A DNA stretch of 11,684 nt. Origin: Microcaldota archaeon. GTDB taxonomy: Archaea; Micrarchaeota; Micrarchaeia; Anstonellales; Bilamarchaeaceae. Below, in pieces: positions 1-6,869 of this stretch (its first letter is position 1; each line of letters opens with the position of its first letter). The position numbers were made by a program, and so were the translations under genes. A model generated the notes under the pieces. It was given only the letters and a program-made list of their open reading frames with translations, had not been told where the DNA came from and ran no database searches. The stretch lies in the NCBI GenBank assembly GCA_021823425.1, contig JAKANX010000026.1:1-11684 (forward strand). The letters run 5' to 3'.

Positions 1-693
1 CCGCAGCGCATTTCGACCAAAGCCCAGGTGACGCTTGGGCGAGTCGACGGCAAAGCGCGCATCACCCAAATCCATCTGGATAGTGAAGTCAAGGTCACCG
101 GAATCGACGAGAAGAAATTCCAGGAGGCGATAGAGGCTAAGTCGCTCATGGCCGTGGAGACACTCTTCGAGCCTGCGCTCGTCCGCGAACTGCTCACCAA
201 AAGCTCCAATTACCCGGTGCCGGTGGCTCAGCTCATCAACGAGCTTTTCGTAAGCGGATTCATCATGGAGAATTCCACGGAATACATGAACAAGGTTCTC
301 GAACTGTACGAAAGCATACCGATGCACCTGGGCCTGAACACGGGCAAGGTGGGGCCGATGGTCGCGAGCGCGATAGTCAGGCCGTTTGAGGGAGCCACCG
401 TCAGGGTTTATGACATGTCCGTCGCGCTGCCGCCGTTCGTGTCCCAGGATATCCTGATACACGCGCTTAGGGGCGAGATAAAAACGGAATTCGATCCTCT
501 CCTGCAGGTCGACGTGATAACAAAGGCGGGGGGCACGGACCTGACCCCCATACTGCCCAGGACGCTCTACAAGAAGGCTGGCATTGACTACGAAGCGACC
601 GTCAAGAAGGCGTACAGCAGGTATGCGGACAAGCTCGAAGAGTTCGGGCTTCCCGAATATGCCAAGAAGCTCAGGAACGGTAAAAGTTCCTGA
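1..693 (+). CDS. Unidentified protein, 5'-truncated; N-terminal part weakly OsmC-like
   Basis: The reading frame is open from base 1 to a TGA at 691-693, giving 230 residues with the true start outside the window. An internal GTG at 28 exists but the frame is open upstream of it, so the gene is best treated as partial. The first 40 or so residues (ITQIHLDSEVKVTGIDEKKF) recall the OsmC/Ohr strand-helix pattern 'ITKIxLxxxVxVPGIDxxxF'. The next segment lacks the CPVS-type cysteine motif expected there, and some 180 further residues follow that I do not recognise. That C-terminal part is mixed alpha/beta in look, has no membrane segment, and contains a glycine/proline-rich stretch (AGGTDLTPILP). 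Function is unknown. It converges on the DP2 gene with a 36-bp gap. Confidence 0.75.
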   Translation, partial: PQRISTKAQVTLGRVDGKARITQIHLDSEVKVTGIDEKKFQEAIEAKSLMAVETLFEPALVRELLTKSSNYPVPVAQLINELFVSGFIMENSTEYMNKVLELYESIPMHLGLNTGKVGPMVASAIVRPFEGATVRVYDMSVALPPFVSQDILIHALRGEIKTEFDPLLQVDVITKAGGTDLTPILPRTLYKKAGIDYEATVKKAYSRYADKLEEFGLPEYAKKLRNGKSS

Positions 694-729
694 TTTTCCA
701 TTTTTCTTTTTCCCAGTTTACTGATTCTT
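694..729. terminator. T-rich convergent terminator region
   Basis: The 36 bp between two convergent stop codons contain T runs on the plus strand (TTTT, TTTTT and TTTTT between 693 and 711). Archaeal RNA polymerase terminates at U tracts, so this is the likely end of the plus-strand gene. The minus strand has no equally good T run here, so the DP2 transcript may end inside or beyond it. Confidence 0.5.
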
Positions 730-3700
730 TTACATGAAGTCCGCTATTCCCATCTGCTTCACTTTTTCATCCTCAAAGATGTTCTCTATTTCCTTTTCAA
801 TCAGGTCAAGGCGCTGCTTCATGTAGGCGGGCAGGTCGTACTCTATCGCCATCTTCCTTGAAATCTTGAGGTATTTCTCTATTCCGCCCTTGTTTATCGT
901 GAGCAGCAGGTTGCCTCCGCACTTCACGCATTTTCCTGTAAGGTGGGGGCGGCGGTAGATTTCGTTGCAGTCCGAGCAGCGGAAGGTCTGCCTGGAGAAC
1001 GAGCGCAAATTCCCGTATAAGTCGGGTATGAAGTGGCTGAGTATGAGCCGCTCTGCCGCGTCCTTGACATTCACTGCCTCCAGCTTCTTCTGCAAATTGA
1101 ACTGGAGGTCTATTTTCTCCGGAATCGATTTGAGGGAAACGTAGGCGGTGCGCAGCGGCCCCTCGTCTATGCGCGCAGTGTCGTGAGTAAGCCCTATCTG
1201 GTCGTACTGCTCCGGTTTTCCGAGTGTGTCCTTCACCGTCTTCAATTTCACGTCCCCGGGCGCAGCGTATTTTTCCGCCGCCCTGTAGAATTCAAGCGGG
1301 TAGGAGAACAGGACCTCCATGCAGTGCACCTCGTCGTCCACCTCCTTGGGGTCTATTATCGTGGAAATCGTGATGGGGGCGTCCATCGTGCCGCCGCGGT
1401 TCTCTGATAAGTAATGCCTGGAGAAGTTGAGCAGCGCGTCCATGAGCAGCATCACCGCGTCCTCGTCCCCGTCCGCGTTCCTCCTCTTTGCGGTGTGGAA
1501 GTAGGGGTGCCCGAAGCCCACGTTCGCCTCCGTGAAGCCAATCAGGCGCACCAGAACGCCGCTGCTCGTGTGCGGGGATAGGCCCATGAAAAGGTGCCCT
1601 ATAAGGTCCTCCCTTTTCTCCACCTTGTAAAATGGGGGGAGGTTGTAAACCCCAACGAGCAGGTCGTCTATGAATTTGGCGACGCGCAAGAAGTAGTCTG
1701 CGCCGTATTCGGAAATGATTATGTCCTGCGGCCGCAGCGGGACTATCTGGTCGTCCCTGAGCAGCTCCTCACCCCTGTAATCTTTCGTGTAGCCGAGCGA
1801 GCGCATCTTCTCCACGCCCACCTTGAGTTCCCTGCACTTGAAATGAGAAAGAGGTATATCCGTTGCGTCGAACCTGCACGTACCGTCGCGGAACACGTAC
1901 ACGTCATGCTTCGCGCGGAAGAGCCCCTTCTCCATCCTCTCCGGGATTTTGCTGGTGCTGGAGAGCCCCTTTACGCCCTTTATGTCCTCTGGGAGCATGC
2001 TGAACTGCTTGCGCATCCCCTCTATGAAATTCACGAGGTTTACGGCGCGCTTCTCATACGGCTGCACCGGGCTTCCGCAGCTGCCGCACTCTTTTTGGTC
2101 CGCGGCCATTATTTTCTGGCACTTGGGGCACGCGTTCTGGGGAATTGTGCGGGTGAGGCAGATTTCGCATTTGCGATATGGAGTGATATTGCGGCAGTTC
2201 GGGCAAATGTAGCGAGAAAGCTCCAAGTAAACGGTGCGCTCGCCCTCCTTTCCTCTCATGGTCTTGTAAATCTTTAGCAGGCTCCTGTTTTTCGGCGAGC
2301 CTGTAGGGAAAAGCACGTTCACGTCGCCTTCCATCGCGCGCTCCTTGGCCTTCTCCGGCCTTCCCATCCTTCCCCCTATGTACACCGGCGCCTTGGGCTT
2401 TATCTCAATTCCGCTAATCGCGTTCACGAGCTCGAGCGCCTTCTTTCCCTCGTCGTAAACGGCTTCAAGCTTCTGCATGGAGATTTTGCCGTCCTGCGAA
2501 AGCTCCAGCCCCAAGGTGGAAAAGAGCGCGAACGCGTCGTTCCCGTTCACGTATATCTTTCCGTCCGCCACGGTGTGTTCAACGCCGAGGCCCTCGAGGA
2601 TGAGCTTTTCCGGGGCCGGCGCGAGGGTGAGCATGTTCATCTCGCCCGCGTTGAAGCTCGGCGCGCCGGAACCGAGCCACTGCGCGAGCGCCTTGAGCTG
2701 CTGCGGGCTTATGTCGTGCCAGAAGTAAACGTAATCGGGGTGGAGCGGAATGGAATAGTTGCGCGAGAATTCAAATGCCTCCCTTGCGGATTCGAATTTC
2801 TTGGGCGCGATGCTCTTTGCCTTGCACTCCTCCGCCCACCATTCCTCGCACCAGCCACCCGGAACGAGGGGGTGGTTGGACTTGAGGAAATCGCCGTACG
2901 GGACGAGCATGTCGCCGAGGAACAGCACCTTGTCTACCTGCGAATGGATTTCCTTGGCCTTCTCTATGCTCCAGACCTTCATCACCGTGCCGTTCTTGAG
3001 CCGCACCTGCGGCGGCTCCAGCGTGTCGCAGCCGGAGAGTATCGCGCCCTTTCCGGGCCGCTCTATCTTCATGTGCGTCCCTACGGCTATGAAACCGTCC
3101 AGGAGGGTCATCGTGGCTGGGTGCATGTTCTTTGCCATTATCCCGTTCGTCCTGCTCTTGCCGTATCGGAGGCGGAAGCCGCCTTTTGTGGAGGGGTATG
3201 CGAACACTGGACGCCCGGCGACAAGACCTTCCAGGTAGGTCCAGTCCGGCTTGATTTCCACCGTCGCTTCCTTCCTCTTTATCTTGATTAGCTTTTCCAT
3301 CCAGTCCCAGCCGAGGCCGAACTTCTTGGCGTACTTGTAGACCTTGGAGGCCTTCTGCGCGATTCCCTCGCAAATGACAAGGGGGATTCCGCCGCGAAGC
3401 CTGTTCGTTTCAACGCGCGCCAAGTCCCTATGCACGGAAACTTCCACTTCGTCGTTGCCCGGATTCCCGGGGTCCCCGTCTATGCACACGGGGCAGTTCT
3501 TCACTATCCATTTCACGTCGTCGTCCGGGGGCTTGTACTGGAGGTGCGCGGCCCTCGCCTCGTAGACGTTCACCTCCTCCACGTAGCGCTCTATTTCGGT
3601 GTCCGTTGCGCGGAAGTCGCCTATCTTTGCAATCCGGCGCGCGTGGTCTGCAAGCGTGACTGCGAGCGCCGCGACCGTTCCTCCCGCGCTCCGAATCGGG

Positions 3701-4134
3701 CCGGTGAAATATACGCCCACGTAGTTGGTGCCGTCGGGATTCGTCTTTATCTTCACCCTTGAGATGCCTTCGGTGGGCGCAACCAGCATCCCCTCGGTGA
3801 GCACCCCTACGGAGGTGCGCACGGCCTGCTCGATTAGTTTCTCGGTGGTTGATTGTATTATTTCGCCGCCCGCGATTTTGGCTGCGAGCTGGAACGCTAT
3901 GTCCTCCCGGGAGAGCCCGGTCGCCTCCATGTCCCGGATTATCTTGGAAACGCCCGGGGGGCCCACTAGCGCCTCCACGCGCGACGCAACGTCTTTGGCG
4001 ATTTTTATCTCCACTTGGTCCGAGGGGTCGAAGCCCTGCTTGCGCGCCTCGCTCGCGACGCCGTAAGCGCGATCGAGGCCGGTCTTGAGGGAATCAAGGT
4101 ACTGCTGGTATTCCTCGGATGTCGCGAGCGCCAT
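730..4134 (-). CDS. polC: DNA polymerase D large subunit DP2 (PolC)
   Basis: This is the catalytic subunit of archaeal family D DNA polymerase, which extends primers during replication together with DP1. The catalytic motif NADGD is intact at residues 886-890 (numbered from the ATG at 4134). Two zinc ribbons are formed by four CxxC pairs at 644-686, and a C-terminal CxxC pair set lies at 1053-1072. The last eight residues, QMGIADFM, resemble a PCNA-interacting peptide (Q, I, F, then M instead of an aromatic). At 1134 residues it is full length for the shorter DP2 proteins, and no intein is seen. I prefer the ATG at 4134 because GGTGAG stands 7 nt upstream of it (4142-4147) and it follows the previous stop by one base. 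An in-frame ATG at 4155 would add seven residues and overlap the upstream gene by 20 bp. It is the last gene of the DP1-membrane protein-DP2 cluster. Confidence 0.97.
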   Translation of the reverse strand: MALATSEEYQQYLDSLKTGLDRAYGVASEARKQGFDPSDQVEIKIAKDVASRVEALVGPPGVSKIIRDMEATGLSREDIAFQLAAKIAGGEIIQSTTEKLIEQAVRTSVGVLTEGMLVAPTEGISRVKIKTNPDGTNYVGVYFTGPIRSAGGTVAALAVTLADHARRIAKIGDFRATDTEIERYVEEVNVYEARAAHLQYKPPDDDVKWIVKNCPVCIDGDPGNPGNDEVEVSVHRDLARVETNRLRGGIPLVICEGIAQKASKVYKYAKKFGLGWDWMEKLIKIKRKEATVEIKPDWTYLEGLVAGRPVFAYPSTKGGFRLRYGKSRTNGIMAKNMHPATMTLLDGFIAVGTHMKIERPGKGAILSGCDTLEPPQVRLKNGTVMKVWSIEKAKEIHSQVDKVLFLGDMLVPYGDFLKSNHPLVPGGWCEEWWAEECKAKSIAPKKFESAREAFEFSRNYSIPLHPDYVYFWHDISPQQLKALAQWLGSGAPSFNAGEMNMLTLAPAPEKLILEGLGVEHTVADGKIYVNGNDAFALFSTLGLELSQDGKISMQKLEAVYDEGKKALELVNAISGIEIKPKAPVYIGGRMGRPEKAKERAMEGDVNVLFPTGSPKNRSLLKIYKTMRGKEGERTVYLELSRYICPNCRNITPYRKCEICLTRTIPQNACPKCQKIMAADQKECGSCGSPVQPYEKRAVNLVNFIEGMRKQFSMLPEDIKGVKGLSSTSKIPERMEKGLFRAKHDVYVFRDGTCRFDATDIPLSHFKCRELKVGVEKMRSLGYTKDYRGEELLRDDQIVPLRPQDIIISEYGADYFLRVAKFIDDLLVGVYNLPPFYKVEKREDLIGHLFMGLSPHTSSGVLVRLIGFTEANVGFGHPYFHTAKRRNADGDEDAVMLLMDALLNFSRHYLSENRGGTMDAPITISTIIDPKEVDDEVHCMEVLFSYPLEFYRAAEKYAAPGDVKLKTVKDTLGKPEQYDQIGLTHDTARIDEGPLRTAYVSLKSIPEKIDLQFNLQKKLEAVNVKDAAERLILSHFIPDLYGNLRSFSRQTFRCSDCNEIYRRPHLTGKCVKCGGNLLLTINKGGIEKYLKISRKMAIEYDLPAYMKQRLDLIEKEIENIFEDEKVKQMGIADFM

Positions 4135-4135
4135 T

Positions 4136-4567
4136 TCAGTTCTCACCCGCGCCATCCCTGTTCTTGCGTATCTGCTCGAGCGAATAGAAGAAATAACCGA
4201 GCATCGCTGCGAGCGTCCCCGTGATAAGGTTCAGGATGAGCGATGCTGTCTCCCTGCTCGTGGTTGAAAGGAACCTCAATACCGCCATTATCAGGAAAAG
4301 GCCCGCGAAAAGGAGTATGAAGCTCACCCTTTCCTTCCTGTGGCCCTGGTAGAAATTAGTAAGGCCTACTACGGCGAGCGCGGCTATGAAATCTATTATG
4401 AAAGTCGCGTAATCGCCCGGAAGAGATGAGAAATAGTCCGGGAACGCGTGCAGCACACTGCCCAGGATTATTGCGAGCAAGATTGGAAGGTAGACGTCCA
4501 CCCTGCGTATTGAGGGCCAGTAATGCTCTTGAAATTTATTCGCAATAGCGCCTATTCGGTCAACCAT
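4136..4567 (-). CDS. Four-helix integral membrane protein of unknown function in the PolD operon
   Basis: The 143-residue product has four predicted hydrophobic segments: about residues 25-45 (VYLPILLAIILGSV...), 54-74 (FIIDFIAALAVVGL...), 81-101 (SFILLFAGLFLIMAV...) and 108-128 (ASLILNLITGTLAAMLG...). A basic loop (YQGHRKERV) separates helices 2 and 3, and the ends are hydrophilic. There is no signal peptide or catalytic motif, and I do not recognise the family. Its ATG follows the DP1 stop by one base (TGA-A-ATG), and its own stop stands one base before the preferred DP2 ATG. It therefore seems to be translated in series with the two polymerase subunits. Whether it works with the polymerase or is only a co-transcribed neighbour cannot be read from the sequence. 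Confidence 0.85.
   Translation of the reverse strand: MVDRIGAIANKFQEHYWPSIRRVDVYLPILLAIILGSVLHAFPDYFSSLPGDYATFIIDFIAALAVVGLTNFYQGHRKERVSFILLFAGLFLIMAVLRFLSTTSRETASLILNLITGTLAAMLGYFFYSLEQIRKNRDGAGEN
4142..4147 (-). promoter_or_regulatory. Ribosome-binding site deciding the DP2 start
   Basis: The minus strand reads GGTGAG, a match to the archaeal anti-Shine-Dalgarno sequence, 7 nt before the ATG at 4134. It lies inside the last codons of the membrane-protein gene. The alternative upstream ATG at 4155 has no comparable site at proper spacing, so this site favours the shorter DP2 start. Confidence 0.65.
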
Positions 4568-4568
4568 T

Positions 4569-5990
4569 TCATTCCCCGTTGAAGTCTATGGTCTTGTAAA
4601 CGCTCGTCTTGGTTTCCAGAATCCCTATCACTCCCGGAGTGGGAACGTGCCCCTGCTTTATCTGGAAGTCGGTTCGGTCCTGGAACGTGCCTGTGTTTAT
4701 GAGGTGCGTGCCCCTGTATTGCAGATACCCGTTCTTGTGCACGTGGCCCACGTGCAGCACGTCCGGCTCGTCCTCGAGCAGGAGATAGTCCACCCTTTCC
4801 GGGACTATGAGGTTGCCCCCATAAATGGGCGAGAGGTGCCTCCTCTTGATGTATTCCCTGGAAACCTTCTCCGGGTTGTTGTAGGAGAGCCCAGGAACCG
4901 ATGAAATCATGGAGTCCATGGACGTGCCGTGGTAAATCACGTGCCTAATGCCCTCTATCACAACTGTTGAGGGGTTGCCCACCTTCACCACGTCGCTTTT
5001 CACGAGCGTGTCGTCCAGAGCGGGCATGGGCTCCGCCCTGCGCACCGCGTCGTGGTTGCCCGGGGACACTATCACTTCCATGTAATCCGGAAGCATCTCC
5101 ACGAAATTGTCGAACAATTCGTATTGCTTGTACACGTCCTTTATCGTGAGGTCCTTCTCCTGGTTCGGGTAAATCCCCACCCCGTCCACGACGTCGCCCG
5201 CGACTATGAGGTATTTGACCTTGCCCGCGAGTTCCGTCTCATTTCCCTTCATGTTCAGCCAGTTCACGAACCGGTCGAACTGCTTCTCCAGGAAGTGCCG
5301 CGAGCCGAAGTGGATGTCGGAGATGTACGCGCACGCGAGGTCGTTCTCCGCGCACTTCTCCTCGCGTATTAGCGGCACGTCCGGCCATTCTATGTCCTCC
5401 ACGATTATGAATGGCTCCAGCACCTTTCCGGTAATTGAAATAATGTCGTCCTTGAGGATTTGCCTCGCCTTTTCGTAGGATTTCTCGTTCTTCCTTGAGA
5501 CCACTGCCTTGAACTGCCCGTGCATGTCCTCTATTTCAAGGAGTATGCTTCCGGCCTTGGTGTCCCGTTTCTCGTACACGAGGCAGATTGCGCGGACGTT
5601 CTGGTTGACCTCGCGCTTCACGTCCGCAAGAGTCGTGGTGGGGTATTTGGACGGCGAATTGAGCAGCTTGGACATGCGCTGGAACCGGTTGCGGAAATAG
5701 GCGACGAAGTCGTCCACGCTCCCGGTCGTGCGGGATTTCCCCGTAACGTCGAGTTGGTGCACGACCTTTAGGTCCGGGGGATGCTCCGCGGCCGCGGGCC
5801 GCTCGCGGCTCCTGATAACTTCCACTTTCCTCGCGCCCAGGCGCGCGATTGCCTCGTCCACGTCCTGCCTTGAAATGAAGGGCTTGCGTATTGAGACTAG
5901 TTCGTCTATGAGGTTCTCTCCGGCGTTCTGGAGCAGGGGCTCTGCGTCAAGGGAAACCCGTATTCCCCTTTCCCTGAGTTTCTCCAGCAT
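4569..5990 (-). CDS. polB: DNA polymerase D small subunit DP1 (MRE11-like proofreading exonuclease)
   Basis: DP1 pairs with DP2 and carries the 3'-5' proofreading exonuclease, a calcineurin-like phosphoesterase domain. All metal-binding motifs are visible: DIH at residues 225-227, GD at 265-266, GNHD at 311-314, YHG around 354 and GHVH at 415-418. This predicts an active nuclease, unlike the dead eukaryotic B-subunits. Ahead of it, roughly residues 120-215 form the OB-fold region (SILLEIEDMHGQFKAVVSRK), and residues 1-75 form a small N-terminal domain. The length, 473 residues, is normal for a short DP1. The ATG at 5990 is preceded by GGTG at 7 nt. The gene begins 12 bp after the UPF0147 stop and is followed at one base by the membrane-protein ATG, so it lies in one operon with both. 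Confidence 0.96.
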   Translation of the reverse strand: MLEKLRERGIRVSLDAEPLLQNAGENLIDELVSIRKPFISRQDVDEAIARLGARKVEVIRSRERPAAAEHPPDLKVVHQLDVTGKSRTTGSVDDFVAYFRNRFQRMSKLLNSPSKYPTTTLADVKREVNQNVRAICLVYEKRDTKAGSILLEIEDMHGQFKAVVSRKNEKSYEKARQILKDDIISITGKVLEPFIIVEDIEWPDVPLIREEKCAENDLACAYISDIHFGSRHFLEKQFDRFVNWLNMKGNETELAGKVKYLIVAGDVVDGVGIYPNQEKDLTIKDVYKQYELFDNFVEMLPDYMEVIVSPGNHDAVRRAEPMPALDDTLVKSDVVKVGNPSTVVIEGIRHVIYHGTSMDSMISSVPGLSYNNPEKVSREYIKRRHLSPIYGGNLIVPERVDYLLLEDEPDVLHVGHVHKNGYLQYRGTHLINTGTFQDRTDFQIKQGHVPTPGVIGILETKTSVYKTIDFNGE

Positions 5991-6002
5991 TCATACGCAC
6001 CA

Positions 6003-6251
6003 CTAATGTTTTATGGATTCAAGCGAGCTTATTATCGCCCAAATCTGCGTCCTCGCGTGGGCGGGCATGTTCACGTCCTCGCTTATCGGCTCTATCAGGT
6101 AGATTGCCGCGCTCACCTTCACGATTACGTCGTCGTTCGTGTTGAGCCTCGCCTTGGCGTCGCTGAGCGCCTTCCTTATGTTCTTGGGCACGGAGCTGTC
6201 CTCCAGGACCGCGTCAAGCATCTCTATGACGGCTTTGATTTTCTGTTCCAC
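6003..6251 (-). CDS. UPF0147 family protein
   Basis: This 82-residue acidic helical protein matches the archaeal UPF0147 pattern: a 'MLDAVLEDSSVPKNIRKAL' opening, 'DVIVKVSAAIYLIEPISED' in the middle, and 'NMPAHARTQIWAIISSLESI' at the end. The family is widespread in archaea, has two similar helical halves and has no established function. The start is a GTG at 6251, supported by AGAGGTG ending 5 nt upstream. A TATA box lies about 55 bp upstream. It is the first gene of the operon that continues into DP1, with a 12-bp gap that contains the DP1 ribosome-binding site. Confidence 0.9.
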   Translation of the reverse strand: MEQKIKAVIEMLDAVLEDSSVPKNIRKALSDAKARLNTNDDVIVKVSAAIYLIEPISEDVNMPAHARTQIWAIISSLESIKH

Positions 6252-6303
6252 GGCAACACCTCTGCGAGAATTTGAGTTGAGAATAACTAGCTATTGCAGA
6301 GAA

Positions 6304-6314
6304 AGTATAAAAAG
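6304..6314 (-). promoter_or_regulatory. TATA box of the UPF0147-PolD operon
   Basis: The minus strand reads CTTTTTATACT, a good archaeal TATA box. Transcription would start about 25 nt downstream near 6280, leaving a 5' leader of about 30 nt that contains the AGAGGTG ribosome-binding site. No comparable TATA box was seen in the short gaps further down the operon, so it probably drives UPF0147, DP1, the membrane protein and DP2. The plus strand here (TATAAAAAGATATAT) is also TATA-like and could fire toward the repeat at 6346. Confidence 0.6.
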
Positions 6315-6345
6315 ATATATTCGGAGCCGCGCGGCCGGGAGAATG

Positions 6346-6405
6346 CAAATGGTGGATTTGACGCGTGTGCGCGAGCATGCTCAGATTGGAAATAAAATTG
6401 GGGTT
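6346..6405 (+). repeat. Short copy of a two-copy intergenic repeat (copy A)
   Basis: The first 27 bases match copy B at 7523-7549 in 24 of 27 positions. The last part (6382-6405, CAGATTGGAAATAAAATTGG and on) resembles the right end of copy B (7616-7642) with a few gaps. Copy A lacks the roughly 60-bp structured centre of copy B and instead has a perfect 10-bp palindrome, GAGCATGCTC, at 6373-6382. The left end can form CAAAT/ATTTG, a 5-bp hairpin present in both copies. Neither copy contains a reading frame. The nature of the element (small RNA gene or non-autonomous mobile element) is not known. Confidence 0.55.
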
Positions 6406-6533
6406 CGGAGGGCGAAGTCCTCCGTAGCGGGGGAGGAGTAGGTTGACAATAGGCGGGGGCCGGGTCGCCGACGTATCGGCGACAGGTCCATTCGTCTAAG
6501 CGTCGGCGAATCGGAGGGGGCGGCAGCCCCCTT
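6406..6533 (+). other. Cluster of strong hairpins, possible structured RNA
   Basis: No gene is seen in this part of the gap between UPF0147 and tRNA-Arg. Three perfect stems are visible: CGGAGG/CCTCCG (6406-6424, 7-nt loop), GTCGCCGA/TCGGCGAC (6464-6483, 4-nt loop) and GGGGGC/GCCCCC (6516-6531, 4-nt loop). The segment CGTCGGCGA at 6501-6509 can pair with TCGCCGACG at 6465-6473 and would then disrupt the middle hairpin. The structures work on either strand, so the strand given is a guess. I looked for RNase P, SRP and 5S RNA signatures and found none. Confidence 0.4.
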
Positions 6534-6546
6534 CCTGCATGTTGTA

Positions 6547-6697
6547 CGGGCCCGACGAGATTTGAACTCGCGACCTACAGCTGACTTCCACCACCTGAGC
6601 GTTCCCGGTTTTGAGTTCTGAGTTTCGAAACCCTGAACGGGAAACGGTCATTTGCAAATAGAAGGCTGCCGCGCTATCCAGGCTGCGCTACGGGCCC
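6547..6697 (-). tRNA. tRNA-Arg (anticodon TCT) with intron
   Basis: The minus strand gives a complete cloverleaf once the intron is removed. The acceptor stem is GGGCCCG/CGGGCCC with discriminator G, the D-arm is GCGC...GCGC, the anticodon stem is GCAGC/GCTGT, and the T-arm is GCGAG-TTCAAAT-CTCGT. The anticodon loop reads CTTCTA then A, so the anticodon is TCT. The mature length is 75 nt. A 76-nt intron interrupts the loop between positions 37 and 38. The typical archaeal tRNA-Arg(TCT) sequence is very similar (GGGCCCGT start, GGTCGCGGGTTCAAATCCCG end), which supports the call. Confidence 0.93.
6583..6658 (-). other. Intron of tRNA-Arg, position 37/38, 76 nt
   Basis: The exon bases CTTC (32-35) pair with GAAG near the intron's 3' end. 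Three-base bulges then flank the 4-bp helix (TA|T on the 5' side, TC|A on the 3' side), as in the bulge-helix-bulge cut by the archaeal tRNA splicing endonuclease. The second outer helix is not obvious next to the bulge. Further in, CGTTTCCCG pairs with CGGGAACG with one bulged base. The intron's core resembles the tRNA-Lys intron and the copy at 6739-6801. Confidence 0.8.
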
Positions 6698-6717
6698 AAA
6701 CTATTCCTAAATACGTG

Positions 6718-6736
6718 CAACGATGAAATATCGTTG
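6718..6736 (-). promoter_or_regulatory. Palindrome enclosing a TATA-like sequence upstream of tRNA-Arg
   Basis: CAACGAT and ATCGTTG form a perfect 7-bp inverted repeat around a 5-bp centre. Read on the minus strand its middle is GATATTTC, a TATA-like sequence centred about 30 bp upstream of the tRNA-Arg 5' end, which is the right distance for the promoter. A palindrome over a TATA box would be a natural operator, but it could equally be a hairpin ending the repeat copy next to it. Confidence 0.35.
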
Positions 6737-6738
6737 GG

Positions 6739-6801
6739 GTTTCCGGTTTTCTGTTTTGAGTTTCGCCCGGAACCGGAGACACGGAATGGGAAACGGTCAT
6801 T
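6739..6801 (-). repeat. Stand-alone copy of the tRNA-intron repeat
   Basis: This 63-bp stretch lies outside any intact tRNA. It shares GGGAAACGGTCATT (6788-6801) exactly with the tRNA-Arg intron (6639-6652), TGAGTTTCG (6757-6765 against 6619-6627), and the GTTYCCGGTTTT end. Its GGTTTCCGGTTTTCTGTT end matches the reverse complement of 7936-7953 in the tRNA-Lys intron at 16 of 18 positions. In the orientation of tRNA-Arg it lies directly after a fragment resembling the start of tRNA-Arg. Confidence 0.65.
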
Positions 6802-6827
6802 GGCCCGCTTTGCTGCGCTGCGGGCCC
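6802..6827 (-). pseudogene. Fragment matching the tRNA-Arg 5' end
   Basis: The minus strand reads GGGCCCGCAGCGCAGC (6812-6827), matching the first 16 bases of tRNA-Arg (GGGCCCGTAGCGCAGC) except one. About ten further bases lead straight into the intron-like copy at 6801. No anticodon stem, T-arm or 3' half is present, so it cannot make a tRNA. It can instead form a hairpin (GGCCCGC/GCGGGCC). The simplest reading is a partial duplication of tRNA-Arg with its intron, now decayed. Confidence 0.5.
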
Positions 6828-6846
6828 CTCTGGGAAAATATGCACG

Positions 6847-6862
6847 AAAAGGGTTAAAAATG
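6847..6862 (-). terminator. T-rich terminator after the GNAT gene
   Basis: Reading the minus strand just after the GNAT stop codon, CCCATTTTTAACCCTTTT gives two U runs within 25 bases. This is a typical archaeal intrinsic termination signal. Confidence 0.5.
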
Positions 6863-6869
6863 GGTCAAG

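Noticed and set aside
1033..3762. Long open frames on the plus strand opposite DP2, some over 200 codons
   Set aside because: They mirror the GC-biased codons of the DP2 gene, have arginine/leucine/valine-rich products with no recognisable motif, and no promoter or ribosome-binding site of their own.
730..4134. Intein in DP2
   Set aside because: The length is that of an uninterrupted DP2, and the sequence around the NADGD motif reads through without intein splice blocks.
6406..6533. RNase P RNA, SRP RNA or 5S rRNA
   Set aside because: GAAGTCC near 6414 briefly recalled RNase P, but the partner conserved regions, the SRP tetraloop signature and 5S conserved blocks are all absent, and the region is too short.
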